This document shows, piece by piece, positions 1 to 8,102 of a stretch of DNA of 64,000 nt. Every line of letters begins with the position of its first letter. Positions within the stretch are counted from its first letter, which is position 1. The notes under the pieces were generated by a model. That model saw only the letters and a list, made by a program, of their open reading frames with translations. It was not told the DNA's origin and made no database searches. This stretch comes from Pectinatus haikarae. GTDB lineage: Bacteria; Bacillota; Negativicutes; Selenomonadales; Selenomonadaceae. The translations under genes were made by a program, and so were the position numbers. The DNA is taken from assembly GCF_015732185.1 (NCBI RefSeq), contig NZ_WIQM01000008.1, positions 310,001 through 374,000 on the forward strand. The letters run 5' to 3'.

Positions 1-224
1 AGACCGTAAAAACGATCAAACCAGGGCAGTTCTTTTCAATAGACGGAGAAAAATTTGAAATACTGCATGTGGGTGAGCTGGCTGAAAAAAATCTCAATGG
101 ACTCGGACATTTAACGGTAAATTTCACTGCTGAAAAGGACAATAGTCTGCCGGGAGCCATCATTGTGGAAAAAAAATCTCATAGACCTATCAAAATAGGT
201 ACTGTTATTGAGATAATAGAATAA
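1..224 (+). CDS. PTS glucitol/sorbitol-specific IIA component, C-terminal part
   Basis: The reading frame is open from the window edge (codons in phase with base 3) to a TAA at 222-224. The visible 73 residues carry the end of a glucitol/sorbitol-type IIA domain, with the characteristic stretch VGELAEKNLNGLGH followed by a beta-rich LPGAII segment. The family is about 120 residues long, so roughly the last 60% is present. IIA passes phosphate from HPr to IIB for uptake of sorbitol as sorbitol-6-phosphate. The stop overlaps the ATG of the next gene (TAATG), indicating translational coupling, and a sorbitol-6-phosphate dehydrogenase follows. The family call rests on remembered similarity to SrlB/GutA. 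Confidence 0.8.
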   Translation, partial: TVKTIKPGQFFSIDGEKFEILHVGELAEKNLNGLGHLTVNFTAEKDNSLPGAIIVEKKSHRPIKIGTVIEIIE

Positions 225-487
225 TGATCACCCGCAGAATGACTATTGAAAATCCTCTCGGACTGCACGCGGCTTATGCAGCCAGACTGGCCGCTTTTGC
301 CAGAAAATCGGGCAGCAGTATTTTTTTGCGTAAAAAAGGGAAAAAATTAGCTCGCGCGGCAGATATGGTGGCTGTTCTCGGCATGCTGGTCAGAGCTGGA
401 GATGAGTTGGAAATTCTGGTAGACGGGCTTGATGAAATTGAAGATATGCAGAAATTTATGGAGCTTATTATCAGTTTGGACAGGTAA
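224..487 (+). CDS. HPr-like phosphocarrier protein of the sorbitol operon
   Basis: An 87-residue protein of HPr length and layout. It has NPLGLH with the histidine at position 15, exactly where HPr carries the phosphorylated His15. Two usual features are missing. The residues after the histidine are Ala-Ala-Tyr, where HPr normally has Ala-Arg-Pro, so the Arg17 equivalent is absent. The regulatory Ser46 region reads ARAADMV, with no serine at position 46. It may therefore accept phosphate but probably not serve as an HPr-kinase substrate. The ATG overlaps the stop of the IIA gene; a second in-frame ATG lies at 239. It is placed between IIA and the dehydrogenase, which suggests a dedicated or regulatory role in sorbitol uptake (inference). 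Confidence 0.8.
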   Translation: MITRRMTIENPLGLHAAYAARLAAFARKSGSSIFLRKKGKKLARAADMVAVLGMLVRAGDELEILVDGLDEIEDMQKFMELIISLDR

Positions 488-508
488 ATAACGGAAAGAA
501 GGATTTTT

Positions 509-1321
509 ATGAGCTGGTTAAATATTGAAGATAAAGTAGTTGTGGTTACAGGAGGTGCATCAGGTATAGGTAAAGCGGTAACCGAAGCTTTTCTTGCGCA
601 GGGCAGCAAAGTAGTGGTCGCTGATATGAATCCGGCTGCACCGGTAATAGACGGAATGAATGAAGACAATTTTCTTTATGCAGTGGCTGACGTTACAAAA
701 GCGGCATCTGTTAAATCCATGATAGATAAGGCTGTAGAACGGTTCGGCAGTGTAGATGTGATGGTGAATAACGCAGGAATAAACATACCTCGTCTTTTGG
801 TGGATCCAAAGGATGAAGGCGGTCAGTATGAACTGGACGAAAAGGTCTGGGATCTGGTCTGCAATGTCAATATGAAGGGCGTTTTCTTTTGTGCCCAGGC
901 AGCGGCACGGCAGATGATAAAACAGGGCGGCGGAGTCATCATTAATATGTCATCCGAAAGCGGATTGGAAGGTTCTGAAGGACAGAGCGTTTATGCTGCT
1001 ACTAAAAATGCTCTTAATTCACTCACAAGATCATGGTGCAAAGAGCTGGGCAAGCATAATATACGTGTGGTAGGCATAGCTCCCGGTATTATGGAAGCCA
1101 CGGGTCTGCGCACAATAAAGTATGAAACCGCACTTGCGTATACAAGGAATATCACGGTTGATCAATTGCGGGCTGGTTATTCAAAAACCTCAACAACACC
1201 TTTAGGCCGCTCCGGCAAACTGAGTGAAGTAGCAGATGCAGTATGTTTTATGAGCAGCGACAGAGCCGGTTATGTACACGGTGTAACACTTAATATAGCC
1301 GGAGGAAAGACCAGAGGCTGA
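509..1321 (+). CDS. Sorbitol-6-phosphate 2-dehydrogenase (SDR family)
   Basis: A 270-residue short-chain dehydrogenase that oxidises sorbitol-6-phosphate to fructose-6-phosphate with NAD+. Visible motifs are the nucleotide-binding TGGASGIG at residues 14-21, NNAG at 87-90, the catalytic serine near 148, and YAATK with Tyr162 and Lys166. The sequence around SESGLEGSEGQ and the C-terminal NIAGGKTRG are typical of the Gram-positive GutF-type sorbitol-6-phosphate dehydrogenases as I remember them. It lies 21 bases after the HPr-like gene with a good ribosome site (GAAAGAAGG) and is followed 22 bases later by an aldolase, so it belongs to the same operon. Cytoplasmic. Confidence 0.88.
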   Translation: MSWLNIEDKVVVVTGGASGIGKAVTEAFLAQGSKVVVADMNPAAPVIDGMNEDNFLYAVADVTKAASVKSMIDKAVERFGSVDVMVNNAGINIPRLLVDPKDEGGQYELDEKVWDLVCNVNMKGVFFCAQAAARQMIKQGGGVIINMSSESGLEGSEGQSVYAATKNALNSLTRSWCKELGKHNIRVVGIAPGIMEATGLRTIKYETALAYTRNITVDQLRAGYSKTSTTPLGRSGKLSEVADAVCFMSSDRAGYVHGVTLNIAGGKTRG

Positions 1322-1343
1322 TTATCAGAAAGGGGAATTAAGA

Positions 1344-2024
1344 ATGCAATTATTGATCGACGATGCAAATATTGTCGAAATAAAAAAATTAGCGGCTTTT
1401 ATGCCGATAGACGGGGTAACAACAAACCCTTCTATTTTAGCCAAAAACGGAAAAGCCCCATTTTCCGTACTGCGTGAAATACGTGATTTCCTTGGAGAAA
1501 AAGCAATGCTGCATGTTCAGGCAGTTGCCGCTGATGCTGAAGGAATAGTTGAGGACGCACATCGTATTCAGAGGGAATTGGGAGAAAATACATATATTAA
1601 AATTCCTGTGGTCGATGAAGGCCTTAAGGCAATCAAGATGCTGAAAAAGGAAGGAGCCAATATTACGGCAACGGCCATTTACACACAAATGCAAGCCTTC
1701 TTAGCAGGCAAGGCAGGTGCGGATTATGCTGCTCCTTATGTTAACCGGATAGATAATCTTGGCGCTGACGGCATTCGTACGGCTAAGGCAATACATGATA
1801 TTTTCAAGAAAAACCATCTGCATACGGAAGTATTGGCTGCCAGTTTTAAAAATTCACAGCAGGTACTGGCATTGTGTGAATATGGTGTGGGCGCAGCCAC
1901 TGTTGGACCGTCTGTGCTGCGGGGGCTTTTAAAAAATGATTCTGTAGCGGCTGCGGTAAAAGCTTTTACTGATGATTTTGAAAATCTTTGCGGCTCGGGA
2001 GCAACGATGGCAAACTGCAAATAA
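1344..2024 (+). CDS. Fructose-6-phosphate aldolase / transaldolase-like protein
   Basis: A 226-residue protein of the small transaldolase (FSA/TalC-like) family. The N-terminus has the family signature (IDDANI, then GVTTNPSI). The Schiff-base lysine is Lys86 in YIKIPV, and the ITATAIY strand follows. The length fits FSA (about 220) rather than classical transaldolase (over 310). FSA splits fructose-6-phosphate reversibly into dihydroxyacetone and glyceraldehyde-3-phosphate; related proteins act as transaldolases, so the exact reaction is uncertain. As the last gene of the sorbitol operon it sits directly downstream of the enzyme that makes fructose-6-phosphate, which fits an aldolase or pentose-phosphate role. 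Confidence 0.82.
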   Translation: MQLLIDDANIVEIKKLAAFMPIDGVTTNPSILAKNGKAPFSVLREIRDFLGEKAMLHVQAVAADAEGIVEDAHRIQRELGENTYIKIPVVDEGLKAIKMLKKEGANITATAIYTQMQAFLAGKAGADYAAPYVNRIDNLGADGIRTAKAIHDIFKKNHLHTEVLAASFKNSQQVLALCEYGVGAATVGPSVLRGLLKNDSVAAAVKAFTDDFENLCGSGATMANCK

Positions 2025-2103
2025 GGTTGTGACAGCTGCTGATGCTTGGAAAATACAGTAGAAGCAATACATATCTCAGAGAACAGGATTGTATATATAT
2101 TAC

Positions 2104-2133
2104 TTGACAAGTATTATATTGATAATATATAAT
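2104..2133 (+). promoter_or_regulatory. Sigma70-type promoter of the Mn2+ riboswitch
   Basis: TTGACA at 2104-2109 and TATAAT at 2128-2133 are separated by 18 bases. Transcription would begin just before the riboswitch aptamer. Confidence 0.7.
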
Positions 2134-2143
2134 TTAATCATAA

Positions 2144-2274
2144 TTAAAAGGGAGTAACTGGAACTTTGCTGTCAACAACACTGATGCAGCTTACAGCGCA
2201 TCTGGCAGTGAGGTCGTTAACAACGTAAGTGAGACTTTTAATGTGTGTTTTACACGCATTAAAAGTCTTTTTTT
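2144..2274 (+). promoter_or_regulatory. yybP-ykoY manganese riboswitch with terminator expression platform
   Basis: The leader contains the conserved AGGGAGTA box (about 2148-2156), the internal GTCAACAACACTGATGC segment, and the distal GTGAGAC element that closes the aptamer. It is followed at once by a terminator hairpin (12 perfect pairs 2232-2243/2257-2268, five more inside, then seven U at 2268-2274). The 5' arm of the terminator shares the GAGAC end of the aptamer, the classic layout for ligand-dependent antitermination. Known family behaviour is that Mn2+ binding turns the gene on. The gene downstream is a TerC-type Mn2+ exporter, the classical partner. Recognition is by motif, not by covariance search. 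Confidence 0.85.
2232..2274 (+). terminator. Terminator in the Mn2+ riboswitch expression platform
   Basis: A 17-pair hairpin (arms 2232-2248 and 2252-2268, loop TTT) followed by a U run ends at 2274. It lies between the aptamer and the TerC gene and is expected to form when Mn2+ is low. Confidence 0.8.
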
Positions 2275-2316
2275 ATAAATTTTAGAAATCAATAAAATTT
2301 TAAAAGGGAGAAAAAA

Positions 2317-2982
2317 ATGGATTTTTTGACTGCACTGGGAACAATAATAATACTGGATCTTGTCCTCGCGGGTGATAACGCGGTCGTCATTGCTATGGCT
2401 TCGCGCAATCTGCCGCAGGATATGCGGCAGAAAGTGATCTATATAGGCACGGCAGGTGCCGTAATAATAAGGATATTGATGACCGTTTTGGCGGCATATT
2501 TATTGACGATTCCTTATATTCAGGCGGTTGGCGGATTGCTGCTGCTGCCAATTGCGATGAAGCTGCTGAATCCTTCGGCAAAAACAGAGAAAATCAATGC
2601 CGCAACAAACTTCAGCAGTGCGGTAAAAACAATAATAGCAGCTGATGCTGTTATGGGGATAGATAATGTTTTAGCTATAGCGGGAGCGGCGCATGGGAGC
2701 TTTGCCCTGGTTGTGGCCGGTCTGTTAATAAGCGTGCCGATCGTTGTATGGGGCAGCGGCCTGATAGCAAAATGCATGGATAAATATCCTGCGCTTATTA
2801 TATTAGGGGCTTCCATTCTGGCATACACTTCAGCATCTATGATAATCAATGATCGTGTAGTCGGCAATATACTTTTAAATTTTAATGGGTATATTCGCTA
2901 TATATTACCTGTTTTCTTTATAGCAGCTGTGGTATCATCGCCCTACTTTTACAGAGTAAAAGAAAGAACGCTTAATAAGTAA
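2317..2982 (+). CDS. TerC family membrane protein (YkoY/YjbE-type, Mn2+ efflux)
   Basis: A 221-residue integral membrane protein with about seven hydrophobic segments and the paired acidic membrane motifs of TerC proteins: DLVLAGDNAVVIA at about 14-26 and ADAVMGIDNVLAIA at about 108-121. TerC proteins of the YkoY/YceF type relieve Mn2+ stress and supply Mn2+ to exported enzymes in Bacillus. The riboswitch just upstream supports a Mn2+-induced exporter. The start has a GGGAG ribosome site at 2306-2310. It is transcribed alone; a strong hairpin follows the stop after five bases. Confidence 0.88.
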   Translation: MDFLTALGTIIILDLVLAGDNAVVIAMASRNLPQDMRQKVIYIGTAGAVIIRILMTVLAAYLLTIPYIQAVGGLLLLPIAMKLLNPSAKTEKINAATNFSSAVKTIIAADAVMGIDNVLAIAGAAHGSFALVVAGLLISVPIVVWGSGLIAKCMDKYPALIILGASILAYTSASMIINDRVVGNILLNFNGYIRYILPVFFIAAVVSSPYFYRVKERTLNK

Positions 2983-2987
2983 AAAAA

Positions 2988-3036
2988 CAGGGGCTGCCGC
3001 ATGAAGTTATTTTCACTTCATACGGCAGCCCCTGAA
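2988..3036. terminator. Bidirectional terminator between TerC and aldo/keto reductase genes
   Basis: Near-perfect inverted repeat with arms CAGGGGCTGCCGCATGAAGT (2988-3007) and its complement ending at 3033. It lies between convergent genes; A run upstream and weak T run downstream suit both strands. Confidence 0.75.
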
Positions 3037-3061
3037 ATATTTTGGTTTCAAAGTCGGAATT

Positions 3062-4060
3062 CTATAAAGCAGGGATACTTATCGCATCTATTTCAGCTAA
3101 TTCCTGTTCAGAAAAAGCTGTATTATCCGCAGCCTTAATATTACTTATAATTTGCTCGGGTCTAGACGCACCGATAAGAACACTTGTTACGACTCCGTCA
3201 TGCAATATCCAGCTTAGGGCCATTTCTGCTAGGGTTTGTTCTCTCTTCGCAGCCAGGCTGTCAAGTTTTCTTATTTGTTCGAGCTTCTGCGGTGTCAGAC
3301 TGCCGGCTTTTAAAAAGCGGCCGTCGGTTTTAATACGGCTGTCTGCAGGGATGCCGTCCAGATAACGATTTGTCAGCATCCCTTGGGCCAGGGGACTGAA
3401 GGCGATAATTCCCTTGCCAAGCTTCTTGGCGGTTTCTTTAAGTCCGTTTTGTTCTATAGTTCTGTCGAAAATCGAATAGCGATTTTGATTGATAATAAAC
3501 GGGCAGCGGTAATCTCCCAGAATAGCTGCGGCTTTTACCAATGTCGGTCCGTCATAGTTGGAAAGACCTGCATAAAGTGCCCTGCCGCTTTTTACTGCCT
3601 GAGCCAATGCGCCCATTGTTTCCTCTAATGGTGTTTCGGGATCCATACGGTGATGATAAAAAATATCAACATATTCCAGTCCAAGACGCCGGAGGCTCTG
3701 ATCCAGGCTTGCCAAGAGGTGTTTTCTGCTGCCCCAATTGCCATAGGGGCCTTCCCACATGTCATAACCTGCTTTAGTGCTGATTATGAGCTGATCACGA
3801 TAGGCTGATAATTGTTCCCGTATAATTCTGCCGAAATGTTTCTCCGCGCTGCCGGGGGCCGGACCGTAATTATTGGCAAGATCAAAATGCGTTATTCCGT
3901 TATCGAAGGCAGTTAAGCAAAGATTTTCCATGTTTTCATAAAGCGCCGTATCACCAAAATTGTGCCAGAGACCAAAAGCTATTGCAGGTAATTTCAGACC
4001 GCTGTTTCCGCAGTGATGATAAGTCATTTGCTCGTAACGTTTAGCTGAAGCATTATACAT
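3062..4060 (-). CDS. gpr: Aldo/keto reductase, L-glyceraldehyde 3-phosphate reductase type
   Basis: A 332-residue aldo/keto reductase closely matching the YghZ/Gpr group (AKR14) as I recall it: RYEQMTYHHCGNSGLKLPA at the N-terminus, GLWHNFG, then HFDLANNYGPAPGSAE. The catalytic tetrad is visible: Asp60, Tyr65, Lys96 (ISTKAGYDM) and His136 (FYHHR). These enzymes reduce L-glyceraldehyde 3-phosphate, methylglyoxal and related aldehydes with NADPH and are thought to detoxify triose by-products. It is a single gene with its own terminator and a 14-base perfect palindrome 18 bases upstream of the ATG. Confidence 0.87.
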   Translation of the reverse strand: MYNASAKRYEQMTYHHCGNSGLKLPAIAFGLWHNFGDTALYENMENLCLTAFDNGITHFDLANNYGPAPGSAEKHFGRIIREQLSAYRDQLIISTKAGYDMWEGPYGNWGSRKHLLASLDQSLRRLGLEYVDIFYHHRMDPETPLEETMGALAQAVKSGRALYAGLSNYDGPTLVKAAAILGDYRCPFIINQNRYSIFDRTIEQNGLKETAKKLGKGIIAFSPLAQGMLTNRYLDGIPADSRIKTDGRFLKAGSLTPQKLEQIRKLDSLAAKREQTLAEMALSWILHDGVVTSVLIGASRPEQIISNIKAADNTAFSEQELAEIDAISIPAL

Positions 4061-4077
4061 GATAATTACTCCTATTC

Positions 4078-4091
4078 CATTTACGTAAATG
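4078..4091. promoter_or_regulatory. Perfect palindrome, candidate operator of the aldo/keto reductase gene
   Basis: CATTTACGTAAATG is a perfect 14-base palindrome in the 5' untranslated region of the minus-strand reductase gene. No regulator is assigned. Confidence 0.35.
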
Positions 4092-4208
4092 TGCGCAGCT
4101 TTTGCTGTAAATATAACTCCCGAATTTTGAATAATCCGAGAGTTATACGCTGACTGCTTAAAATGATGACTGGATTTGTATAAAAAATATGGTAAATATC
4201 AGTCGTTT

Positions 4209-4835
4209 TTATTTACTGCCGGCAGGAGTTTTTTCTTCAGCGGGCAGTTCTTTGAAAGACAACAGGCCATTCTGATAATCGGTACTGTCTTGTGTTGTCA
4301 TTTCTCCTGATTTAAAAAATACGATGACATAATTTGTCTTTTTACCGGGAATATAGGTTTCGATACGCTGGCTTACATTAGTTTTTACGGTATCGGTCTT
4401 TTCTTTTTTGTCTGCATCCACATATACGTCCTGCGGAGCGACAGCGTATAACACTTTATGCCCGTTCAAAGGAATAAATAATACGGTCTCATATTTTCCT
4501 TCACTGTTCATAACGAAATTAGCGGCATATTTTTGAGATTCCTTGTCAGTCATTTTGTCAAAATCAGGTATTTGTGATGAGTCAAAAGCATTTGTTGCGA
4601 TGATCCATCCCTGCAGTATATTGTAACCGTCATTTTTAAAAACGAGTACTTCGCCTTTTTGAGTGGGATCTATCAAAGGGATAACGCCGAGTGGTTTTTC
4701 CGGGCATTCAATGCTGTAACCATAGTCTTTGCTGACATAAGTATAGGCCGAAGCCTGTGCGGGTGACAGCAGACCAAAAGACACGGAAACGGCAAAAATT
4801 CCTGCAAATATTTTCAACATGTTTATTATTTTCAT
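4209..4835 (-). CDS. Exported protein of unknown function
   Basis: A 208-residue protein with an N-terminal signal peptide (Lys-rich start, hydrophobic core about 8-24, probable signal peptidase site after AQASA). The mature part has an opening YTYVSKDYGYSIECPEKPLG, a segment common to small exported proteins of outer-membrane Firmicutes, then mixed alpha/beta sequence with no cysteine cluster, enzymatic motif or membrane segment I can name. It probably works outside the cytoplasmic membrane. It is monocistronic: the neighbouring pump operon has its own terminator at 4881-4919. The ribosome site GGAGG lies just upstream of the ATG (minus strand). Function unknown. Confidence 0.75.
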   Translation of the reverse strand: MKIINMLKIFAGIFAVSVSFGLLSPAQASAYTYVSKDYGYSIECPEKPLGVIPLIDPTQKGEVLVFKNDGYNILQGWIIATNAFDSSQIPDFDKMTDKESQKYAANFVMNSEGKYETVLFIPLNGHKVLYAVAPQDVYVDADKKEKTDTVKTNVSQRIETYIPGKKTNYVIVFFKSGEMTTQDSTDYQNGLLSFKELPAEEKTPAGSK

Positions 4836-4880
4836 TAATGTACCCTCCTATCACATATTTTACATTATAGCGTATTTTGG

Positions 4881-4919
4881 CAAAAAAATATAGGGATGTG
4901 TTAAATACACATCCCTATA
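4881..4919 (-). terminator. Terminator of the RND pump operon
   Basis: Perfect 13-pair hairpin, arms 4889-4901 and 4907-4919, followed on the minus strand by a U run (complement of the A run at 4882-4888). It begins 15 bases after the pump gene. Confidence 0.85.
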
Positions 4920-4933
4920 CACAAATAATAAGA

Positions 4934-7900
4934 TTACATGTATTCGTCAGGATTTTTCTTTTTATGCTCCTGTTTTTTACTGCCAAAGAATGCTGCAATT
5001 TTTTCGACTATGACAAACATTACAGGAATGAGAAATATGCCAAATAACGTGGCGATAAACATTCCGCCGACTACGGCTATACCCATATTGTTACGTGCAC
5101 CCGCACCTGCGCCTGTAGCGATGGCGAGCGGCAGACAGCCGATGATAAAGGCGAGTGACGTCATCAGTATAGGGCGAAGGCGCAGATGTGCAGCTTCAAG
5201 TGCTGCTTTTACGATAGACATTCCGGTATCAACTCTGACCTTGGCAAATTCGACGATAAGTATCGCATTTTTTGCGGACAGGCCGATAAGCATAATGATC
5301 CCGATCTGCATGTAGACACTGTTTTGCTGGCTCAACAGCATTTCTGACAGTAAAGCGCCAAATATGCCTGAAGGCACTGATAAAAGTACTGCATAAGGTA
5401 CGCTCCAGCTTTCATAAAGAGCAGCCAGGCACAAGAAGACGAATACCAGCGCCAGGATCATTACCTGAGTGGTAGTATTGCCTGCTTTTGATTCTTCACG
5501 GCTCTGGCCTGACCATTCTGTTTCAAAACCTGAAGGTGCGGCTTGTTTGACTACTTCCTGGATAGCATTCATTGCCTGTCCCGAACTGTAGCCGGCTTTT
5601 GCACTGCCCTGAAGCGTTATGCTTTTTGCGGCATTGAATCTGGTTACGATAGTAGGTGCCGATTCCAATTGCGGTTTGAGCAGAGTGTTCAGTGGAATCA
5701 AAGTTCCCGCCGAATTTTTTACGTAAATGAATCGGGTGGAATCTACATCACCGCGGAAACCTGTATCAGCCTGCAGCATAACTTTATATGTTTTGCCGAA
5801 TTTGTTGAAGTCATTCACAGGATATCCGCCAAAATTGATTTGCAGAGCATTGAATACATCACCCAGGCTTACACCGAGCTGTTTGATTTTTTCTCTGTCA
5901 ATATCAAATTGATAGTTTGGCGTATTTATCTGGAATGTTGTATAGACACTTTGCAATTCCGGACGCTGATTGGCAGCCGCAACAATTTTCTGAGCTATTT
6001 CGTTTAATTCTTCATCACTGTGCCCGCTCATATCCTGTAATTGCAGGTTGAAGCCGCCTACTGCGCCCAACCCCGGCAGGGATGGTGGATTCATGGCTAT
6101 AACGGATGCCTGTGGGAACTGTGCACCGATCTTGAATGCGGTGCCTATTTCTGCACCGATCTGCGTCTGTGGTGTTTTGCGGTCGGCCCACGGCGAAAGA
6201 CCGATGAATAATGTGCCGGCATTTGATTTGCTTGCGCTTGTGAGGATATCATAGCCTGTTATAGCCATTACGTTTTGCATTTCCGGTATCTTTTGCAGAG
6301 AAGCTGCATATGCGGCAACGGTTTTTTCTGTCTGATTTGCAGATGTTCCTTCCGGCATGGTAACGGAAATTATCATGAAGCCCTGATCTTCATCGGGAAC
6401 AAAAGTTGAGGGCAGTGTTTTGAACATCCATGCCATCAATCCTATGATAATGGCAAGGAAAATCAGACAAAATTTTGCTTTGCCGATAAAAGTACCAACA
6501 TTTTTTACATAACCGCGTGTCATTTTATCAAAACCACGATTAAAAGCGGCAAAAAATCTGGCTATTATTCCCTTATGCGCATCTGCAACATGAGGTTTCA
6601 GCAGCATACCGCATAAGGCAGGAGTCAGGGACAAGGCAACAAAAGCGGACAGTCCCATGGAAATAGCTATGGTCAGAGCAAACTGACGATAAAGGATACC
6701 AGTCATGCCGCTTAAAAAAGCAACCGGCAGGAATACTGAAGCCAATGTAAATGCGATGGCTATTACCGGCCCGGAAACTTCATCCATGGCGCGGCGAGTT
6801 GCCTCTTTGGGATCAAGCTTATCCTCAGAAATATGCCGCTCGACATTTTCGATAACGACGATGGCATCATCGACGACCAAGCCTATGGCCAGCACCATCG
6901 CAAATAAGGTAAGTGTGTTTATGGAAAAATTAAGCATGGTAAATGTAGCAAAAGTACCTATCAGAGAGACAGGTACAGCCAGCATGGGGATAAGAGTTGC
7001 CCGCCAGCTTTGCAGAAATACGAACATAATAACCATAACCAGCACAAGAGCTTCAACAAAAGTTTTTACGACTTCGACAATGGATTCGTGGATATAATCC
7101 GTTTTATCTAATACTGTTTTATAAGCGAAATCGGGAGGAAAGTCAACAGACGCATCCTGTAGAACTTTTTTGACACCGGCAATTGTATCCATGGCATTGG
7201 CAGTATTGGTCAGCTGAATGGCCATCCCGACACTGTCTTTACCGTTGAATGCACTCGATATGCTGTTGTCCTTTTTGCCGGTTTCGACACGGGCTACATC
7301 TTTCAATCTAACTAAAGAACCATTGCTGTTTGTTTTTATTATTACATTTTGAAATTCCTCAACACTGTCAAGGCGCCCCTGAACCTTGCCGGTATATTGG
7401 GTTTCCTGGTCACCTGAGGAAGGACGGCCGCCGATCGTTCCGGCAGGAGCCTGCTGATTTTGTTCTTGAATCAGAGAGATCACATCTGTGGCGGTGAGTC
7501 CCAATTCGGCCAGTTTAGCGGGATTCAGCCAAATACGCATCGCATAGTCGGAGCCGAATACAGTTACGTCACCTACACCGGAAACACGTTTGATCTTGTC
7601 CGTCAAATAAACGTCCGCATAATTTTTTAAGAATATGCTGTCGTATGTACCATTAGGAGAGTAAAGCGAAAATACCATGGCCATATCAGATGACGATTTG
7701 GTAGTTGTGACACCATTTGTCTGAACATTTGAAGGCAGACTGGAGTTTGCTGATGCCACTTTATTTTGAACCTTGACGGAATCAATGTCGCCGTCGCTGC
7801 CTACATTAAAGACTACCTGAAGACTGTATGAACCGTTATCGCTTGATGTGGCAGACATATAATCCATGCCTTCAACGCCATTTACCTGTTCTTCTATTAC

Positions 7901-8089
7901 CTGCGCGACAGTTTCATTTATGACATTTGCACTTGCACCATTGTAAGTGGCACTGACACGAATTGTCGGTGGTGATATCTGCGGATACTGGGCAATAGGC
8001 AGACTTAACATGGATATAAGGCCTACAAGAACGATAATGATTGATATGACAATGGCAAAGATCGGCCTGTTAATAAAAAATCGTGCCAA
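4934..8089 (-). CDS. RND multidrug efflux transporter, AcrB/MexB (HAE1) type
   Basis: A 1051-residue inner-membrane proton antiporter of the HAE1 group. The N-terminus MARFFINRPIFA is typical, and there are two sets of transmembrane segments (first at about 10-30 and 340-540, second at about 870-1030) with two large periplasmic loops. The proton-relay Asp pair lies in TM4, in the segment LAIGLVVDDAIVVIENV. With the adaptor it pumps hydrophobic drugs across the envelope through a TolC-like channel, which is not in this operon. The start is UUG at 8089, 8 bases after an AGGGGTGAG ribosome site; the adaptor gene ends 13 bases upstream. This gene is strong evidence for an outer membrane. Confidence 0.93.
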   Translation of the reverse strand: MARFFINRPIFAIVISIIIVLVGLISMLSLPIAQYPQISPPTIRVSATYNGASANVINETVAQVIEEQVNGVEGMDYMSATSSDNGSYSLQVVFNVGSDGDIDSVKVQNKVASANSSLPSNVQTNGVTTTKSSSDMAMVFSLYSPNGTYDSIFLKNYADVYLTDKIKRVSGVGDVTVFGSDYAMRIWLNPAKLAELGLTATDVISLIQEQNQQAPAGTIGGRPSSGDQETQYTGKVQGRLDSVEEFQNVIIKTNSNGSLVRLKDVARVETGKKDNSISSAFNGKDSVGMAIQLTNTANAMDTIAGVKKVLQDASVDFPPDFAYKTVLDKTDYIHESIVEVVKTFVEALVLVMVIMFVFLQSWRATLIPMLAVPVSLIGTFATFTMLNFSINTLTLFAMVLAIGLVVDDAIVVIENVERHISEDKLDPKEATRRAMDEVSGPVIAIAFTLASVFLPVAFLSGMTGILYRQFALTIAISMGLSAFVALSLTPALCGMLLKPHVADAHKGIIARFFAAFNRGFDKMTRGYVKNVGTFIGKAKFCLIFLAIIIGLMAWMFKTLPSTFVPDEDQGFMIISVTMPEGTSANQTEKTVAAYAASLQKIPEMQNVMAITGYDILTSASKSNAGTLFIGLSPWADRKTPQTQIGAEIGTAFKIGAQFPQASVIAMNPPSLPGLGAVGGFNLQLQDMSGHSDEELNEIAQKIVAAANQRPELQSVYTTFQINTPNYQFDIDREKIKQLGVSLGDVFNALQINFGGYPVNDFNKFGKTYKVMLQADTGFRGDVDSTRFIYVKNSAGTLIPLNTLLKPQLESAPTIVTRFNAAKSITLQGSAKAGYSSGQAMNAIQEVVKQAAPSGFETEWSGQSREESKAGNTTTQVMILALVFVFLCLAALYESWSVPYAVLLSVPSGIFGALLSEMLLSQQNSVYMQIGIIMLIGLSAKNAILIVEFAKVRVDTGMSIVKAALEAAHLRLRPILMTSLAFIIGCLPLAIATGAGAGARNNMGIAVVGGMFIATLFGIFLIPVMFVIVEKIAAFFGSKKQEHKKKNPDEYM

Positions 8090-8102
8090 ATTATCTCACC
8101 CC

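Noticed and set aside
5543-6007. Long open frame of 154 codons on the plus strand
   Set aside because: It lies entirely antisense to the AcrB-type gene, with no ribosome site; it is a by-product of the coding bias of that gene.
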